Assembly (NCBI GenBank): GCA_030611945.1
Contig: JAUWOV010000031.1
Location: 1 to 19,426 of the forward strand
Direction: 5' to 3'
From: a bacterium
Lineage (GTDB): Bacteria; JAHJDO01
Length of the DNA stretch: 19,426 nucleotides
Below are positions 13,420-19,426 of this stretch, one piece after another; the stretch's first letter is position 1, and the number at the start of each line of letters is the position of its first letter. The translations under genes were made by a program, and so were the position numbers. The notes under the pieces were generated by a model. The model made no database searches and had not been told where the DNA came from. It was given only the letters and a program-made list of their open reading frames with translations.

Positions 13420-14886
13420 TCAAAGAAAAGTTGTCTGCTTATTATTTTTTTTATTATCTCTTACAGCAGTTTTAAATGTGCCTTTTGTTGAAGTTGGAAT
13501 GTTTATCATTTTATCCTCCAGCAGATCTTCAACCGTTATAATCTGAATTTTGTCGTAATTACTCCCAAAAAACTTTTCTAAATAATATCCCTGCTTTTTT
13601 GCAGTCTGTCTCATACCTGAGGTTATCTGTTCTTTAAAACAAACAAAAACTCCCACTCCTGCATTTTTTTCTTTAACTGTTGTGATGAAATGATTAACTT
13701 GAGGTAGATTTACATTCCCGCTTTTAACTTCTATTAAAACTGTTTCTTTTGTGCCTTGAATATCAAAAGTTAAATATCCATCAAACCCTATTTGAGTTCT
13801 TTGTTGATTTAGAACACCGTGAAGCATTACTTCTATTATCCATTCCTCAAATTTTAATCTCCCGCCCTTTGTACCTGTTGCCAGCTCTTTTGCTGATGCT
13901 ATATCTTTGGGAAATCCAAACACTTCAAATGTATTTTTGACTTGTCGGCCATAAGTGTCTATTAATCTTTTTGTAATTAATCTTGTTGCTAGATGCGAGA
14001 TATCAACTCCTATCCAATTTCGATTTAAGCTTTCTGCTACAGCTATTGTGGTCCCACAACCACAACAAAAATCTGCAACTAAATCGCCTTTGTTTGAGCT
14101 TGCCCTGATTATTCTCGACAGTAATGCTCTTGGTTTCTCTGTTGGAAACAATTGCTTTACTGGAGGAACTCTACTTATGTCCCAAACATCATCTCGAGGA
14201 ACTCCCAATGATTCTCTGTCTTCTACTTGTGAGGGCAATCTATTACCATTTTTATCATAGCTAGAGATAATCTTGGATTTCCCAAACCTTTTGAGAGTAG
14301 AGCTTGTTCTCTCCATTAAATCAATTTTGTTAAAGACTCGACCGGTATTTTCTTCTTTTGAATAAAAAAGAAGAATGTCATGATTTCTTTGAAATTGCCT
14401 GTTTCCTGAAGGCCATTTTCTATAATGCCAGATAATTTCATTTCTAAAATTCTTTTTCCCAAAAATCAAATCACAAACTAATTTTAGATAATGGCTCATT
14501 GTAGGATCACAATGCAGATAAAAGCTTCCGGTATCTTTTAAAACTTTGTGCATATACCATATTCTAATTGCCATTATGGAGAGATAAGAAATAACCCCTT
14601 TTGAAAGTCGTATTTGATCAAGCGCATTTAGAAAATTGTATAAATCTAAATCAAACTCTTTTATTTCGTTTAGAGTATCTAAATACGATACATTACTCCA
14701 AGTATCAGCAAATGCCTCTTTTTGTGCTTTTGTATCGCTTAAATCAATGCTTTCAAAAAGGACGTTATAGTTTCTTTTTGAATTGAATGGGGGATCAATA
14801 TATATTAAGTCTACTAATCCGCTTGGGTATTTTTCGTGCAGTTCTTTCAGAACGTCTAAATTATCACCAAAATATAATTTGTTCAT
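13420..14886 (-). CDS. DNA methyltransferase fused to a PD-(D/E)XK-like domain
   Basis: A 488-residue protein from ATG 14886, which has GGAG upstream; a longer frame from 14928 is unlikely. Motif IV, DPPF (31-34, followed by Asn-Ser), comes before motif I, DFCCGCGTT (272-280). This is the beta-class order of N6-adenine or N4-cytosine methyltransferases. The region between, about 150-260, is the likely target-recognition part. After residue 340 comes a separate domain with Asp369 and Glu386-Val-Lys388, the spacing of a PD-(D/E)XK endonuclease core (IEVKSG), resembling Mrr-like cores. The protein may both modify and cut DNA, or use the C-terminal domain for binding. Its promoter and structured leader lie upstream. 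The next gene starts 1 bp after its stop. A role in defence against foreign DNA is inferred. Confidence 0.85.
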   Translation of the reverse strand: MNKLYFGDNLDVLKELHEKYPSGLVDLIYIDPPFNSKRNYNVLFESIDLSDTKAQKEAFADTWSNVSYLDTLNEIKEFDLDLYNFLNALDQIRLSKGVISYLSIMAIRIWYMHKVLKDTGSFYLHCDPTMSHYLKLVCDLIFGKKNFRNEIIWHYRKWPSGNRQFQRNHDILLFYSKEENTGRVFNKIDLMERTSSTLKRFGKSKIISSYDKNGNRLPSQVEDRESLGVPRDDVWDISRVPPVKQLFPTEKPRALLSRIIRASSNKGDLVADFCCGCGTTIAVAESLNRNWIGVDISHLATRLITKRLIDTYGRQVKNTFEVFGFPKDIASAKELATGTKGGRLKFEEWIIEVMLHGVLNQQRTQIGFDGYLTFDIQGTKETVLIEVKSGNVNLPQVNHFITTVKEKNAGVGVFVCFKEQITSGMRQTAKKQGYYLEKFFGSNYDKIQIITVEDLLEDKMINIPTSTKGTFKTAVRDNKKNNKQTTFL

Positions 14887-15040
14887 AGGGCTCCATGCAA
14901 GCCCCAATAAAAAAAGGGGCGCAAACATCTATATCGGCCACTGACAAGTAAATCCGATAAAGACTGCCACCCCTCGCCATCCCGAAGGACAGCGATATGA
15001 CAGCTTTACCCCACTTGTCAGTGAGAAGCCGAAGCTTCTT
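14887..15040 (-). promoter_or_regulatory. Structured leader of the methyltransferase gene
   Basis: On the minus-strand RNA a hairpin AGAAGC-UUCG-GCUUCU (15039-15024) precedes an 11-bp stem, CACTGACAAGT (15023-15013) with ACTTGTCAGTG (14949-14939). Inside it are TAAAG/CTTTA plus CTG/CAG (15008-15001 with 14966-14958) and a 9-bp stem with a UUCG loop (14995-14974). Downstream, GGGGTG (14973-14968) can pair with CGCCCC (14921-14916), followed by T7. GCCCC (14920-14916) can pair with GGGGC (14905-14901). GGGCT (14904-14900) can pair with AGCCC (14892-14888), which covers part of the Shine-Dalgarno. These pairings are mutually exclusive, as in a switch. No known class recognised. Confidence 0.45.
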
Positions 15041-15093
15041 TAAGGTAAAAACTGAAAAACAATTAATTTTTAAAGAACAATGTTGCTAATGTG
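15041..15093. other. Untranslated start of the methyltransferase leader
   Basis: An AT-rich stretch between the promoter and the first UUCG hairpin. I see no gene and no further clear structure. Transcription from the promoter at 15094-15123 would start near 15087. Confidence 0.4.
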
Positions 15094-15123
15094 ATAATAA
15101 CACTTCGCAACTTACTTTGTCAA
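15094..15123 (-). promoter_or_regulatory. Sigma70-like promoter for the methyltransferase operon
   Basis: Minus-strand TTGACA (15123-15118), a perfect -35, is followed after 17-18 nt by TTATTA/TATTAT (15100-15094). It would give a leader of about 200 nt before ATG 14886, covering the structured region. Confidence 0.65.
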
Positions 15124-15204
15124 AAAATTTTCTGGGACTTTGTCTTGCTTTTGCAGGCGAATGTAGGAACTATGAGTTGAAAAGAGTCTAATGCCTATTT
15201 GGCG

Positions 15205-15225
15205 TCGCCTCAAAGGCTTGATTTG
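15205..15225. repeat. Hairpin downstream of the small membrane gene
   Basis: CCTCAAA and TTTGAGG form a 7-bp stem separated by a 7-base loop, just past the stop codon of the gene at 15233-15586. No T-run follows, so a rho-independent terminator is not supported. It may be an mRNA 3' end structure. Confidence 0.4.
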
Positions 15226-15232
15226 AGGGTCT

Positions 15233-15586
15233 TCAATTCCTGAAGATTCCCACAATCATGCAGATTGCACTCAGAATGATCAGGAGGAATCCGAGGAGAT
15301 CACAAGCAAGGCCAAATAGATCTGGCTTACGCTCATTTGTTTCCATGAGAGCAGTTCCGCCAGTGTACACATTGGGAGGTTTGATCCAGCTTACAGTCTT
15401 GTGATTCTTCCATTCACCAATTCCGATCAAGAAAACCCCGAGAGAGAGCAATTGGAGCTGGCCATTGGTCATCCCCCCTTTGATCTCGACAAAGAGAGAG
15501 ACAAGGAAAGCCACACCACCGAGGTATACGAAAACTTTATACCATGTGTCGAGCTTCAGATTCTTGAATGTGTCAGAAGGTGACAT
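15233..15586 (-). CDS. Three-helix membrane protein, unknown function
   Basis: A 117-residue protein with three predicted membrane helices: about residues 16-35, 44-58 and 90-114, with a polar loop between the second and third. AGGA lies before the ATG within AGGACAGGAATAAA. I do not recognise a family. The gene is on the same strand as the membrane-anchored gene at 15656-16252, and the attC-like palindrome at 15599-15672 sits exactly between them. Base use looks more GC-rich than in the flanking genes. Isolated membrane genes of this type are frequent integron-cassette cargo; a second possibility is a small defence-associated membrane protein. No function is claimed. Confidence 0.65.
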   Translation of the reverse strand: MSPSDTFKNLKLDTWYKVFVYLGGVAFLVSLFVEIKGGMTNGQLQLLSLGVFLIGIGEWKNHKTVSWIKPPNVYTGGTALMETNERKPDLFGLACDLLGFLLIILSAICMIVGIFRN

Positions 15587-15598
15587 TTTATTCCTGTC

Positions 15599-15672
15599 CT
15601 CGAACGACCAAGCTTACTGGCAACAATTGAGCACAGCGGATTTGCCAGTCCAACTTCAACCGCTGGTTCGGC
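15599..15672 (-). other. attC-like imperfect palindrome
   Basis: On the minus strand GCCGAAC (15672-15666) and GTTCGAG (15605-15599) bound a 74-bp imperfect palindrome with an inner perfect 8-bp arm pair (ACTGGCAA 15616-15623, TTGCCAGT 15642-15649) and an 18-nt loop. This resembles the R''-L''-L'-R' layout of integron attC sites, whose ends are RYYYAAC and GTTRRRY. The match to those ends is imperfect (C at the first R of GTTRRRY). The preceding gene ends inside the element, as cassettes do. No integrase is in view. Confidence 0.35.
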
Positions 15673-16252
15673 AAAATAATTTACGTCCCTTTGTCAGTTG
15701 CTCCATGCGATTTCTTTTCAAACGCCACTTTTCCTCAACCCTTTTGATCATTTTTGGGCGCATAAAAGATACAGAACCTATGTGCTCTCGTGTTGAAAGA
15801 GCCGTTCTGAAGTTTTGACCCTTAGCTCGTTTTAGCCTGGCCATATCTATTTGAAATTCAGAAAATATTTCTACATCATCAGGATCAATAAGGTGCCAGT
15901 TCTTTTCAAGTAAGTTTATAATTTTTGCATTGTTTTGCATAACCTCTGTGTCGATATAAGAATTTGCTTCTTCTAACATTGCAATAGCTTCTTTCTCGAA
16001 AGCCTTCATAGATCCACGAGCTACGTTTTTAACTTTAAACTCTTTATCAAAGGCTTTATGATAGTCTTTATAGAGTTCAAATAAGGCCTTGTTCAAACAT
16101 GTAAAGTAATATAATGTCCCATACAGACCACCAAGCTGGTTTTGTATAATTTGTAATTCTCCTTGACGCATGCTATGCCATATTTGAAAAAGGGCAGTGA
16201 CAACTGCTGCGCCAACACTACTCCCAAGAAGTGCTATAAGAAATGTCATCAT
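15656..16252 (-). CDS. Membrane-anchored helical protein, unknown
   Basis: A 198-residue protein with one N-terminal membrane helix (about residues 3-24, Gly- and Ala-rich) and a long, charged, mostly helical cytosolic part (about 30-140), followed by a basic tail. There is no recognisable catalytic motif. The pattern (single anchor, then helical bundle) occurs in many uncharacterised accessory and defence genes. Two ATG codons are adjacent at the start. The stop codon falls inside the attC-like palindrome, with a same-strand membrane gene following 69 bp later, so the pair may be cassette cargo. Function unknown. Confidence 0.65.
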   Translation of the reverse strand: MMTFLIALLGSSVGAAVVTALFQIWHSMRQGELQIIQNQLGGLYGTLYYFTCLNKALFELYKDYHKAFDKEFKVKNVARGSMKAFEKEAIAMLEEANSYIDTEVMQNNAKIINLLEKNWHLIDPDDVEIFSEFQIDMARLKRAKGQNFRTALSTREHIGSVSFMRPKMIKRVEEKWRLKRNRMEQLTKGRKLFCRTSG

Positions 16253-16361
16253 AACTACCTTTTATTATGTCGACAAACATTAATCATCAAACACCCACTT
16301 TTACTTTGATACCACCCTACCTCAAATTACCCAAAATCTCAATAAATTTAATTAATGACAT

Positions 16362-16388
16362 AAAAAAAGGGCACAAAATATTGTGCCC
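16362..16388 (-). terminator. Rho-independent terminator, repeat-derived
   Basis: Minus-strand GGGCACAA-TATT-TTGTGCCC (16388-16369) forms an 8-bp stem, immediately followed by seven T residues (16368-16362). It is placed to end transcription of the DUF5661-like gene. The stem belongs to the palindromic family also seen at 12961-12980. Confidence 0.75.
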
Positions 16389-16460
16389 CTACAATTACAT
16401 CCCCCTGAATCCCCCTTCAAAGTGGGAATCTCTACGTCAGCCAATTTAATTTTGGATTGG

Positions 16461-16505
16461 AGAATGACAAAGAGATTGCTTCGTTACTTCACTCCTAAGA
16501 ATGAG
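16461..16505. repeat. REP-like element (GAGATTGCTTCGT type)
   Basis: GAATGAC, then GAGATTGCTTCGTTACTTCA, then CTCCTAAGAATGAG resembles the widely dispersed repeat that runs GTCATTGCGAG to GAAGCAATCTC. It appears to be the same broad class as the element at 12920-12954. Confidence 0.5.
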
Positions 16506-16542
16506 CGGGCAAAACTCCTCTGCAGGTTTAACATCCCAATCC

Positions 16543-16815
16543 TCAGGACTTTTCCCAAAATTTATCAGCCTCATTTTCCATCTTTTCTAATCTTGTATAA
16601 TAATCGGGAAATTCCTCTAAGTGCGCAAGCGCAATCTTCCCTGTCGTTAAAGGGTCATCATCAGTAACATTTGTTGCCAGACTAACTAAACCATGCTCTA
16701 ACTCCACATCCATCCCAATACGAAACTGCTCCACGTCAAATTTATCCCATTTTATCCCCAGCTGCTCTCCAATTTTCTTTGCCTCATCAAAACTAAAACT
16801 TCTTTTACTGCTCAT
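16543..16815 (-). CDS. DUF5661-like small protein
   Basis: A 90-residue soluble protein. The central motif FDVEQFRIGMDVELEHG followed by TNVTDDDPLTTGKIALAHL and EFPDYYTRLEKME is typical of the DUF5661 family, whose function is unknown and which is also found in phages. A strong AAGGAGG lies just before the ATG. The gene begins 20 bp after the left copy of the direct repeat, whose translation reproduces the end of the J-domain protein. The AbiE module thus appears to split an original J-domain/DUF5661 pair. A link to the chaperone is suggested by this position only. Confidence 0.8.
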   Translation of the reverse strand: MSSKRSFSFDEAKKIGEQLGIKWDKFDVEQFRIGMDVELEHGLVSLATNVTDDDPLTTGKIALAHLEEFPDYYTRLEKMENEADKFWEKS

Positions 16816-16826
16816 AAAAACCTCCT

Positions 16827-16880
16827 TGTTCTTGTTTATGAATAACGTACAGAAACTATTAGATCTCCCTTATGGTCACA
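16827..16880. repeat. Left 54-bp direct repeat flanking the AbiE module
   Basis: It matches 18491-18544 at 52 of 54 positions. On the minus strand it encodes an in-frame C-terminus, [14 protein letters not shown] with TAA at 16838-16836. This is the J-domain protein's ending with two substitutions, so it is probably the original, displaced 3' end of that gene. Confidence 0.9.
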
Positions 16881-16888
16881 TGAATGTT

Positions 16889-17761
16889 TCATTTTCGTAA
16901 TTCTAACCAATATTCTTGTAAAAATGAAAAAGCTTCCGCCATTGTCTTTTTCATAACGCCACAATCTTCTGCCATTTGAGCGTAGCTATTTTCCATTATC
17001 TTAGGAGGAATTTCTAACTCTTGAGGTATATCATGGGTGTTGCGCCGTTTAAACGTTGCCTCTATTGCTGATATTACCAATCCTTTATCAGGAAGACCCT
17101 GTTCAATAAGCAAAACTAGATCAACCAAATCCCTTATGCGTGAAAAAGGTCGTTTTTTACGAGGATATGAATACGCGTGTATCTTTTCAGCGAAATGCTG
17201 TTCAACAGGCAACATAGCAACACATGTCGGTTCTATTCCTGCAAACCCTAAAATATCATCACCCTTTTTCCATTCGGCCTCAGAAATTACCGCGTCACCT
17301 ATGCCAACATCAATATGAAATCTTGTAAAAATTCGATTAGCAACTCTCGCCTCAACAGGATAGCGCCATCCACCATATACTGCCTGATCAAACTCTCTCA
17401 TAGGAACACCAATATAAAACTGGAACCAATCTGACATATCTTTCTTTGCTTCTGCCTGAAGCAACTCGCGAATAGTATTTTCATCCAGGTCATTCATACG
17501 AGGTATTGAAAAGTCAATATCTTTAGTCGTCCGTGCAATGCTATGAAACCGAAATTCCAAAGCATAACCACCTTTTAACAACCATTGTTGATTTGGTCTA
17601 TTTGGTTCAAATAATCGTGCGAGGAAACGATCAAATGTAACCCGTCTTCGCAAGCGATCTAAAGGGATCGATTGTTCACGTGTAATATTTCTAAGTCTAT
17701 CCTCAAGAGCCCGCCTGAATGCGATCGCGTTTTTATACTTTTTGAAATCAGCTGTCATCAT
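16889..17761 (-). CDS. abiEii: AbiEii-type nucleotidyltransferase toxin
   Basis: A 290-residue protein of the AbiEii/AbiGii (DUF1814) family, the toxin of type IV toxin-antitoxin systems. The nucleotidyltransferase signature is present: LLKGGYALEFRF (Gly64-Gly65), then RTTKDIDFS with Asp81 and Asp83, then HIDVGIGD with a third acidic residue. The C-terminal PVEQHFAEKIHAY and RDLVDLVLL motifs are also typical. Family members transfer nucleotides to tRNA or other substrates and stop growth, often during phage infection. The start overlaps the antitoxin gene by 14 bp, so translation is coupled. The stop lies 8 bp before the left direct repeat. Confidence 0.93.
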   Translation of the reverse strand: MMTADFKKYKNAIAFRRALEDRLRNITREQSIPLDRLRRRVTFDRFLARLFEPNRPNQQWLLKGGYALEFRFHSIARTTKDIDFSIPRMNDLDENTIRELLQAEAKKDMSDWFQFYIGVPMREFDQAVYGGWRYPVEARVANRIFTRFHIDVGIGDAVISEAEWKKGDDILGFAGIEPTCVAMLPVEQHFAEKIHAYSYPRKKRPFSRIRDLVDLVLLIEQGLPDKGLVISAIEATFKRRNTHDIPQELEIPPKIMENSYAQMAEDCGVMKKTMAEAFSFLQEYWLELRK

Positions 17762-18368
17762 GCTTTCCCTGTCGACTTTTCATCTTTTTCAAAATCGTTA
17801 TTATTTTTTTTCTTGCCTTCTCCGACATTTCAGCGCTTACAATATCAATAATCTGAATCATCCCTTTGTCGTAAGCCTCTTGAATAGCCTGTCCAAGATA
17901 ATCCATGCTCAGATTAGCTTCGGCAGAATCAAGAATTGTTCGAAGAGGATTCGTAACAAAAAAACCTTCTCTTTGCTCCTTCTCGTCAATCGACACTCTC
18001 CCCTTGTGGATGACACATCCTTTAGGTGTTTTTTTTCTAAATCCAGGAGGAATTGTAAGATGAATTTTTGATGGCATAACATCACTGAGGTTCTGAATGC
18101 AAAGTGCTGACTCGTGTGAAATAATAGCTTGCGGCTCACTATTGCGATCTCTACTCCATAGAGACCACCTAACATAATCCTCATCAGGTGAATTTGGGAA
18201 TTGCGCAAGTCGAAAAATGCCCCGATCAATCTCAAGCCAATCTCCGCTTTGCTTGTAATGGGTATGCATACGATAGGAAAATCCCGCGCCAACTGCCTGT
18301 TTTGCAGTAAAATAGCCCTGCTGAAAAGAAGCAACTTCAAATAGTTTCTGTTTTTTTGTGTTTTTCAT
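17748..18368 (-). CDS. abiEi: AbiEi-type antitoxin/transcriptional repressor
   Basis: A 206-residue protein of the AbiEi antitoxin family. Residues 1-60 contain the winged-helix DNA-binding part (FTAKQAVGAGFSYRM, then DWLEIDRGIFRLA), followed by a C-terminal domain with ISHESAL and TNPLRTILD that is characteristic of the family. AbiEi antitoxins neutralise AbiEii and repress their own promoter by binding paired repeats. Two TTACATTATATGTAA sites flank the predicted promoter upstream and are the likely operators. AGGG precedes the ATG. It is the first gene of the two-gene operon, antitoxin before toxin as usual. Confidence 0.93.
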   Translation of the reverse strand: MKNTKKQKLFEVASFQQGYFTAKQAVGAGFSYRMHTHYKQSGDWLEIDRGIFRLAQFPNSPDEDYVRWSLWSRDRNSEPQAIISHESALCIQNLSDVMPSKIHLTIPPGFRKKTPKGCVIHKGRVSIDEKEQREGFFVTNPLRTILDSAEANLSMDYLGQAIQEAYDKGMIQIIDIVSAEMSEKARKKIITILKKMKSRQGKHDDS

Positions 18369-18380
18369 AGTACATAACCC

Positions 18381-18449
18381 TTACATTATATGTAATATAT
18401 ATACTCCCTCAAGAGGTTTTGTCAAGCATTTTTATTACATTATATGTAA
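18381..18449 (-). promoter_or_regulatory. AbiE promoter with two operators
   Basis: The minus-strand promoter has a perfect TTGACA (18425-18420) and TATATA (18403-18398) with a 16-nt spacer. Identical TTACATTATATGTAA copies lie at 18381-18395 (near the transcription start) and 18435-18449 (upstream of -35), with arms TTACAT/ATGTAA and a centre-to-centre distance of 54 bp. This fits cooperative AbiEi repression, which is inferred from the family. Confidence 0.8.
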
Positions 18450-18490
18450 TGTTTGTGCGCCAGAATACGAAAAACAGCCAATAACCGTTG

Positions 18491-18544
18491 TGTTCTTGTT
18501 TATAAATAACGTATAGAAACTATTAGATCTCCCTTATGGTCACA
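18491..18544. repeat. Right 54-bp direct repeat at the J-domain gene 3' end
   Basis: It matches 16827-16880 at 52 of 54 positions. It covers the last 14 codons and the stop of the J-domain gene plus 9 bp beyond. Together with the left copy it bounds a 1,664-bp unit holding only abiEi, abiEii and their promoter. Confidence 0.9.
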
Positions 18545-19183
18545 GGTAGGGCACATTCTACCGATGCCTTTCAATCTTAATTTCTGGCCATTTTTTGTGC
18601 CGGGATTTATTTTTAGTGTAATTGTTCTTGCATCGCTTAATTTAACTTTAACCTGACCTCCGTTCACAGCAAGATTTTGGGGAATCTTTATCTCTGCGTA
18701 TGTATCTGTATCATGTTTTTGTTGACCCCCTGTATTCGCGAATTGATAAGTCGTATAGGCGCCGCCTTGATCGCCTTGTCCTGAATTTACCCCTTCAAAA
18801 ATATCAGATAAATCATCAAAAGAGAAATATCTGTTAAATCCTCTTTGCTGTTGGGTCTCACGTGGTCTAGAGGCATGAAAATGCTTCATTAAATCTTCGA
18901 AATCAAACCCTGTTTGTGAAGCAAAATCTCCGGAGCCATGCCCGCTTCTAAATACATAAGCGCCTTTTTTATAATCATCGTATTCCTTGCGTCTTTTTGC
19001 GTCGCCTAAAGCGTAATATGCGGCTGCAATCTCTTTGAATTTCTCCTCGCATTCTTTTTTCTTTTCCTCCGGACATGTATCAGGATGATATTTAACAGCC
19101 AGTTTGCGGTATGCTGCCTTAACCTCTTCCTTGGAGGCATTCTCATTCACGCCTAAAATATTATAATAATCCTGAGCTTCCAT
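18500..19183 (-). CDS. J-domain co-chaperone (DnaJ/CbpA-like)
   Basis: A 227-residue protein. Residues 1-70 are a J domain with DYYNILGV at the start and the catalytic HPD at Tyr-His-Pro-Asp. A Gly/Gln-rich linker (about 75-155) follows, then one C-terminal substrate-binding subdomain (about 157-227) with [20 protein letters not shown] and GLKGIGRM-like features, ending in [17 protein letters not shown]. It stimulates an Hsp70 (DnaK) in the cytosol. It lacks the full zinc-finger region and second C-terminal subdomain of classical DnaJ, giving a CbpA-like or shorter form; this may be natural. The last 14 codons are within the direct repeat left by AbiE insertion. The dnaK partner is not in view. 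Confidence 0.88.
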   Translation of the reverse strand: MEAQDYYNILGVNENASKEEVKAAYRKLAVKYHPDTCPEEKKKECEEKFKEIAAAYYALGDAKRRKEYDDYKKGAYVFRSGHGSGDFASQTGFDFEDLMKHFHASRPRETQQQRGFNRYFSFDDLSDIFEGVNSGQGDQGGAYTTYQFANTGGQQKHDTDTYAEIKIPQNLAVNGGQVKVKLSDARTITLKINPGTKNGQKLRLKGIGRMCPTCDHKGDLIVSIRYL

Positions 19184-19216
19184 GCTTATTCCTAATTTCT
19201 AGTTCATATTATATCA

Positions 19217-19225
19217 ATTATACCA
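19217..19225 (-). promoter_or_regulatory. Extended -10 promoter of the J-domain gene
   Basis: Minus-strand TGGTATAAT (19225-19217) fits the TGnTATAAT extended -10, about 34 nt before ATG 19183. No good -35 is obvious. A second TATAAT-like box lies just downstream. Confidence 0.5.
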
Positions 19226-19332
19226 AATTATAAATAAAACAACATCTTTCAGATACGTCGAAGTGGAAATGACTTGATAAAAAAGACCCCAAAAACCTAG
19301 ATAGAAGCCTAAAAAAAGGTAGAAAGAAGCAG

Positions 19333-19378
19333 GCTCTGCTGGTATAATAGCAAAAACAGAGCATCACCCAATGGGTGA
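19333..19378 (+). promoter_or_regulatory. Extended -10 promoter inside a dyad, with a leader hairpin
   Basis: TGGTATAAT (TATAAT at 19343-19348) lies between GCTCTG (19333-19338) and CAGAGC (19357-19362), inverted repeats that could be an operator. TCACCC-AAT-GGGTGA (19364-19378, six pairs plus a closing pair) forms a hairpin in the leader. It would serve the gene starting at 19394. Confidence 0.5.
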
Positions 19379-19393
19379 AAAACGGAGATAAAG

Positions 19394-19426
19394 ATGCTAT
19401 TAACAAAAAAGATGTCACAAGTCAGA
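19394..19426 (+). CDS. Start of a gene cut by the right edge
   Basis: CGGAGA lies 7 nt before ATG 19394. Eleven codons (MLLTKKMSQVR) are visible before the window ends. The promoter features upstream and the divergent J-domain gene support a real gene. The identity cannot be determined. Confidence 0.55.
   Translation, partial: MLLTKKMSQVR

Larger units (their letters stand above)
16253..16542. other. Gene-free stretch with a terminator and repeats
   Basis: No credible gene. It holds the terminator at 16362-16388, a polypyrimidine patch with CCCCCTGAATCCCCC and a matching GTGGGA (about 16400-16436), and the REP-like element at 16461-16505. Such intergenic repeats are typical of this window. 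Confidence 0.5.

Noticed and set aside
14887-14928. Upstream extension of the methyltransferase start
   Set aside because: The extra N-terminus is translated from the leader hairpins, while ATG 14886 has GGAG upstream and begins with a standard methyltransferase N-terminus (MNKLYFGDN).
15205-15225. Second attC site after the three-helix membrane gene
   Set aside because: GTCTAAT and a hairpin are nearby, but the ends do not pair as attC core sites.
17909-18340. Open frame antiparallel or shifted within abiEi
   Set aside because: It is a shifted frame of a strongly matching antitoxin gene.

Overview
This is an AT-rich window from a diderm (Gram-negative-type) bacterium. A lipoprotein lipobox, an outer-membrane beta-barrel ending in Tyr-Tyr-Phe, bacterial hybrid signalling proteins, strong Shine-Dalgarno sites and sigma70-like promoters support this. 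The low GC, the TPR-rich envelope genes and the many short palindromic repeats recall an uncultivated lineage such as Omnitrophota. That placement is an impression only; no rRNA or taxonomic marker is present.

Layout. (1) 1-3138, plus strand: a promoter and a structured leader with alternative pairings, a small zinc-ribbon protein, a one-helix membrane protein, then two paralogous c-di-GMP effector fusions, PTS EIIA-PilZ and Ser/Thr kinase-PilZ. (2) 3239-12812, minus strand, transcribed right to left: an apparent exopolysaccharide locus with a TPR/beta-barrel outer-membrane exporter, a membrane GT2 synthase with a C-terminal PilZ-like domain, two tiny helical proteins, a stand-alone receiver, a CHASE/PAS hybrid histidine kinase with two receivers and an HPt, a bacteriohemerythrin and a GH26 lipoprotein. 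Genes overlap or lie at most about 20 bp apart. (3) 12837-16252, minus strand: a secreted nuclease-fold-like protein whose 3' end runs through several palindromic repeats, a DNA methyltransferase fused to a PD-(D/E)XK-like domain behind its own promoter and structured leader, and two orphan membrane-anchored genes separated by an attC-like imperfect palindrome. (4) 16543-19183, minus strand: a DUF5661-like gene and a J-domain gene that look like an ancestral pair, separated by an AbiE toxin-antitoxin module flanked by 54-bp direct repeats (52/54 identical) that duplicate the 3' end of the J-domain gene. (5) The right edge starts a plus-strand gene behind an extended -10 promoter.

How the parts may work together. 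Three PilZ domains, a glycan synthase and exporter, a glycan hydrolase, a phosphorelay and a hemerythrin point to a synthase-dependent polysaccharide (possibly a beta-mannan, judging from GH26) controlled by c-di-GMP, phosphorylation and perhaps oxygen. No BcsB-like protein, diguanylate cyclase or phosphodiesterase is in view. The right part looks like a defence and mobile neighbourhood (R-M fusion, AbiE).

The strongest observations are the AbiE insertion into the J-domain gene 3' end, the EIIA-PilZ and kinase-PilZ fusions next to an unusual polysaccharide locus, two switch-like leaders sharing the same CCC-T7-ATT-GGG arrangement, and a palindromic repeat family showing a compensatory base change.
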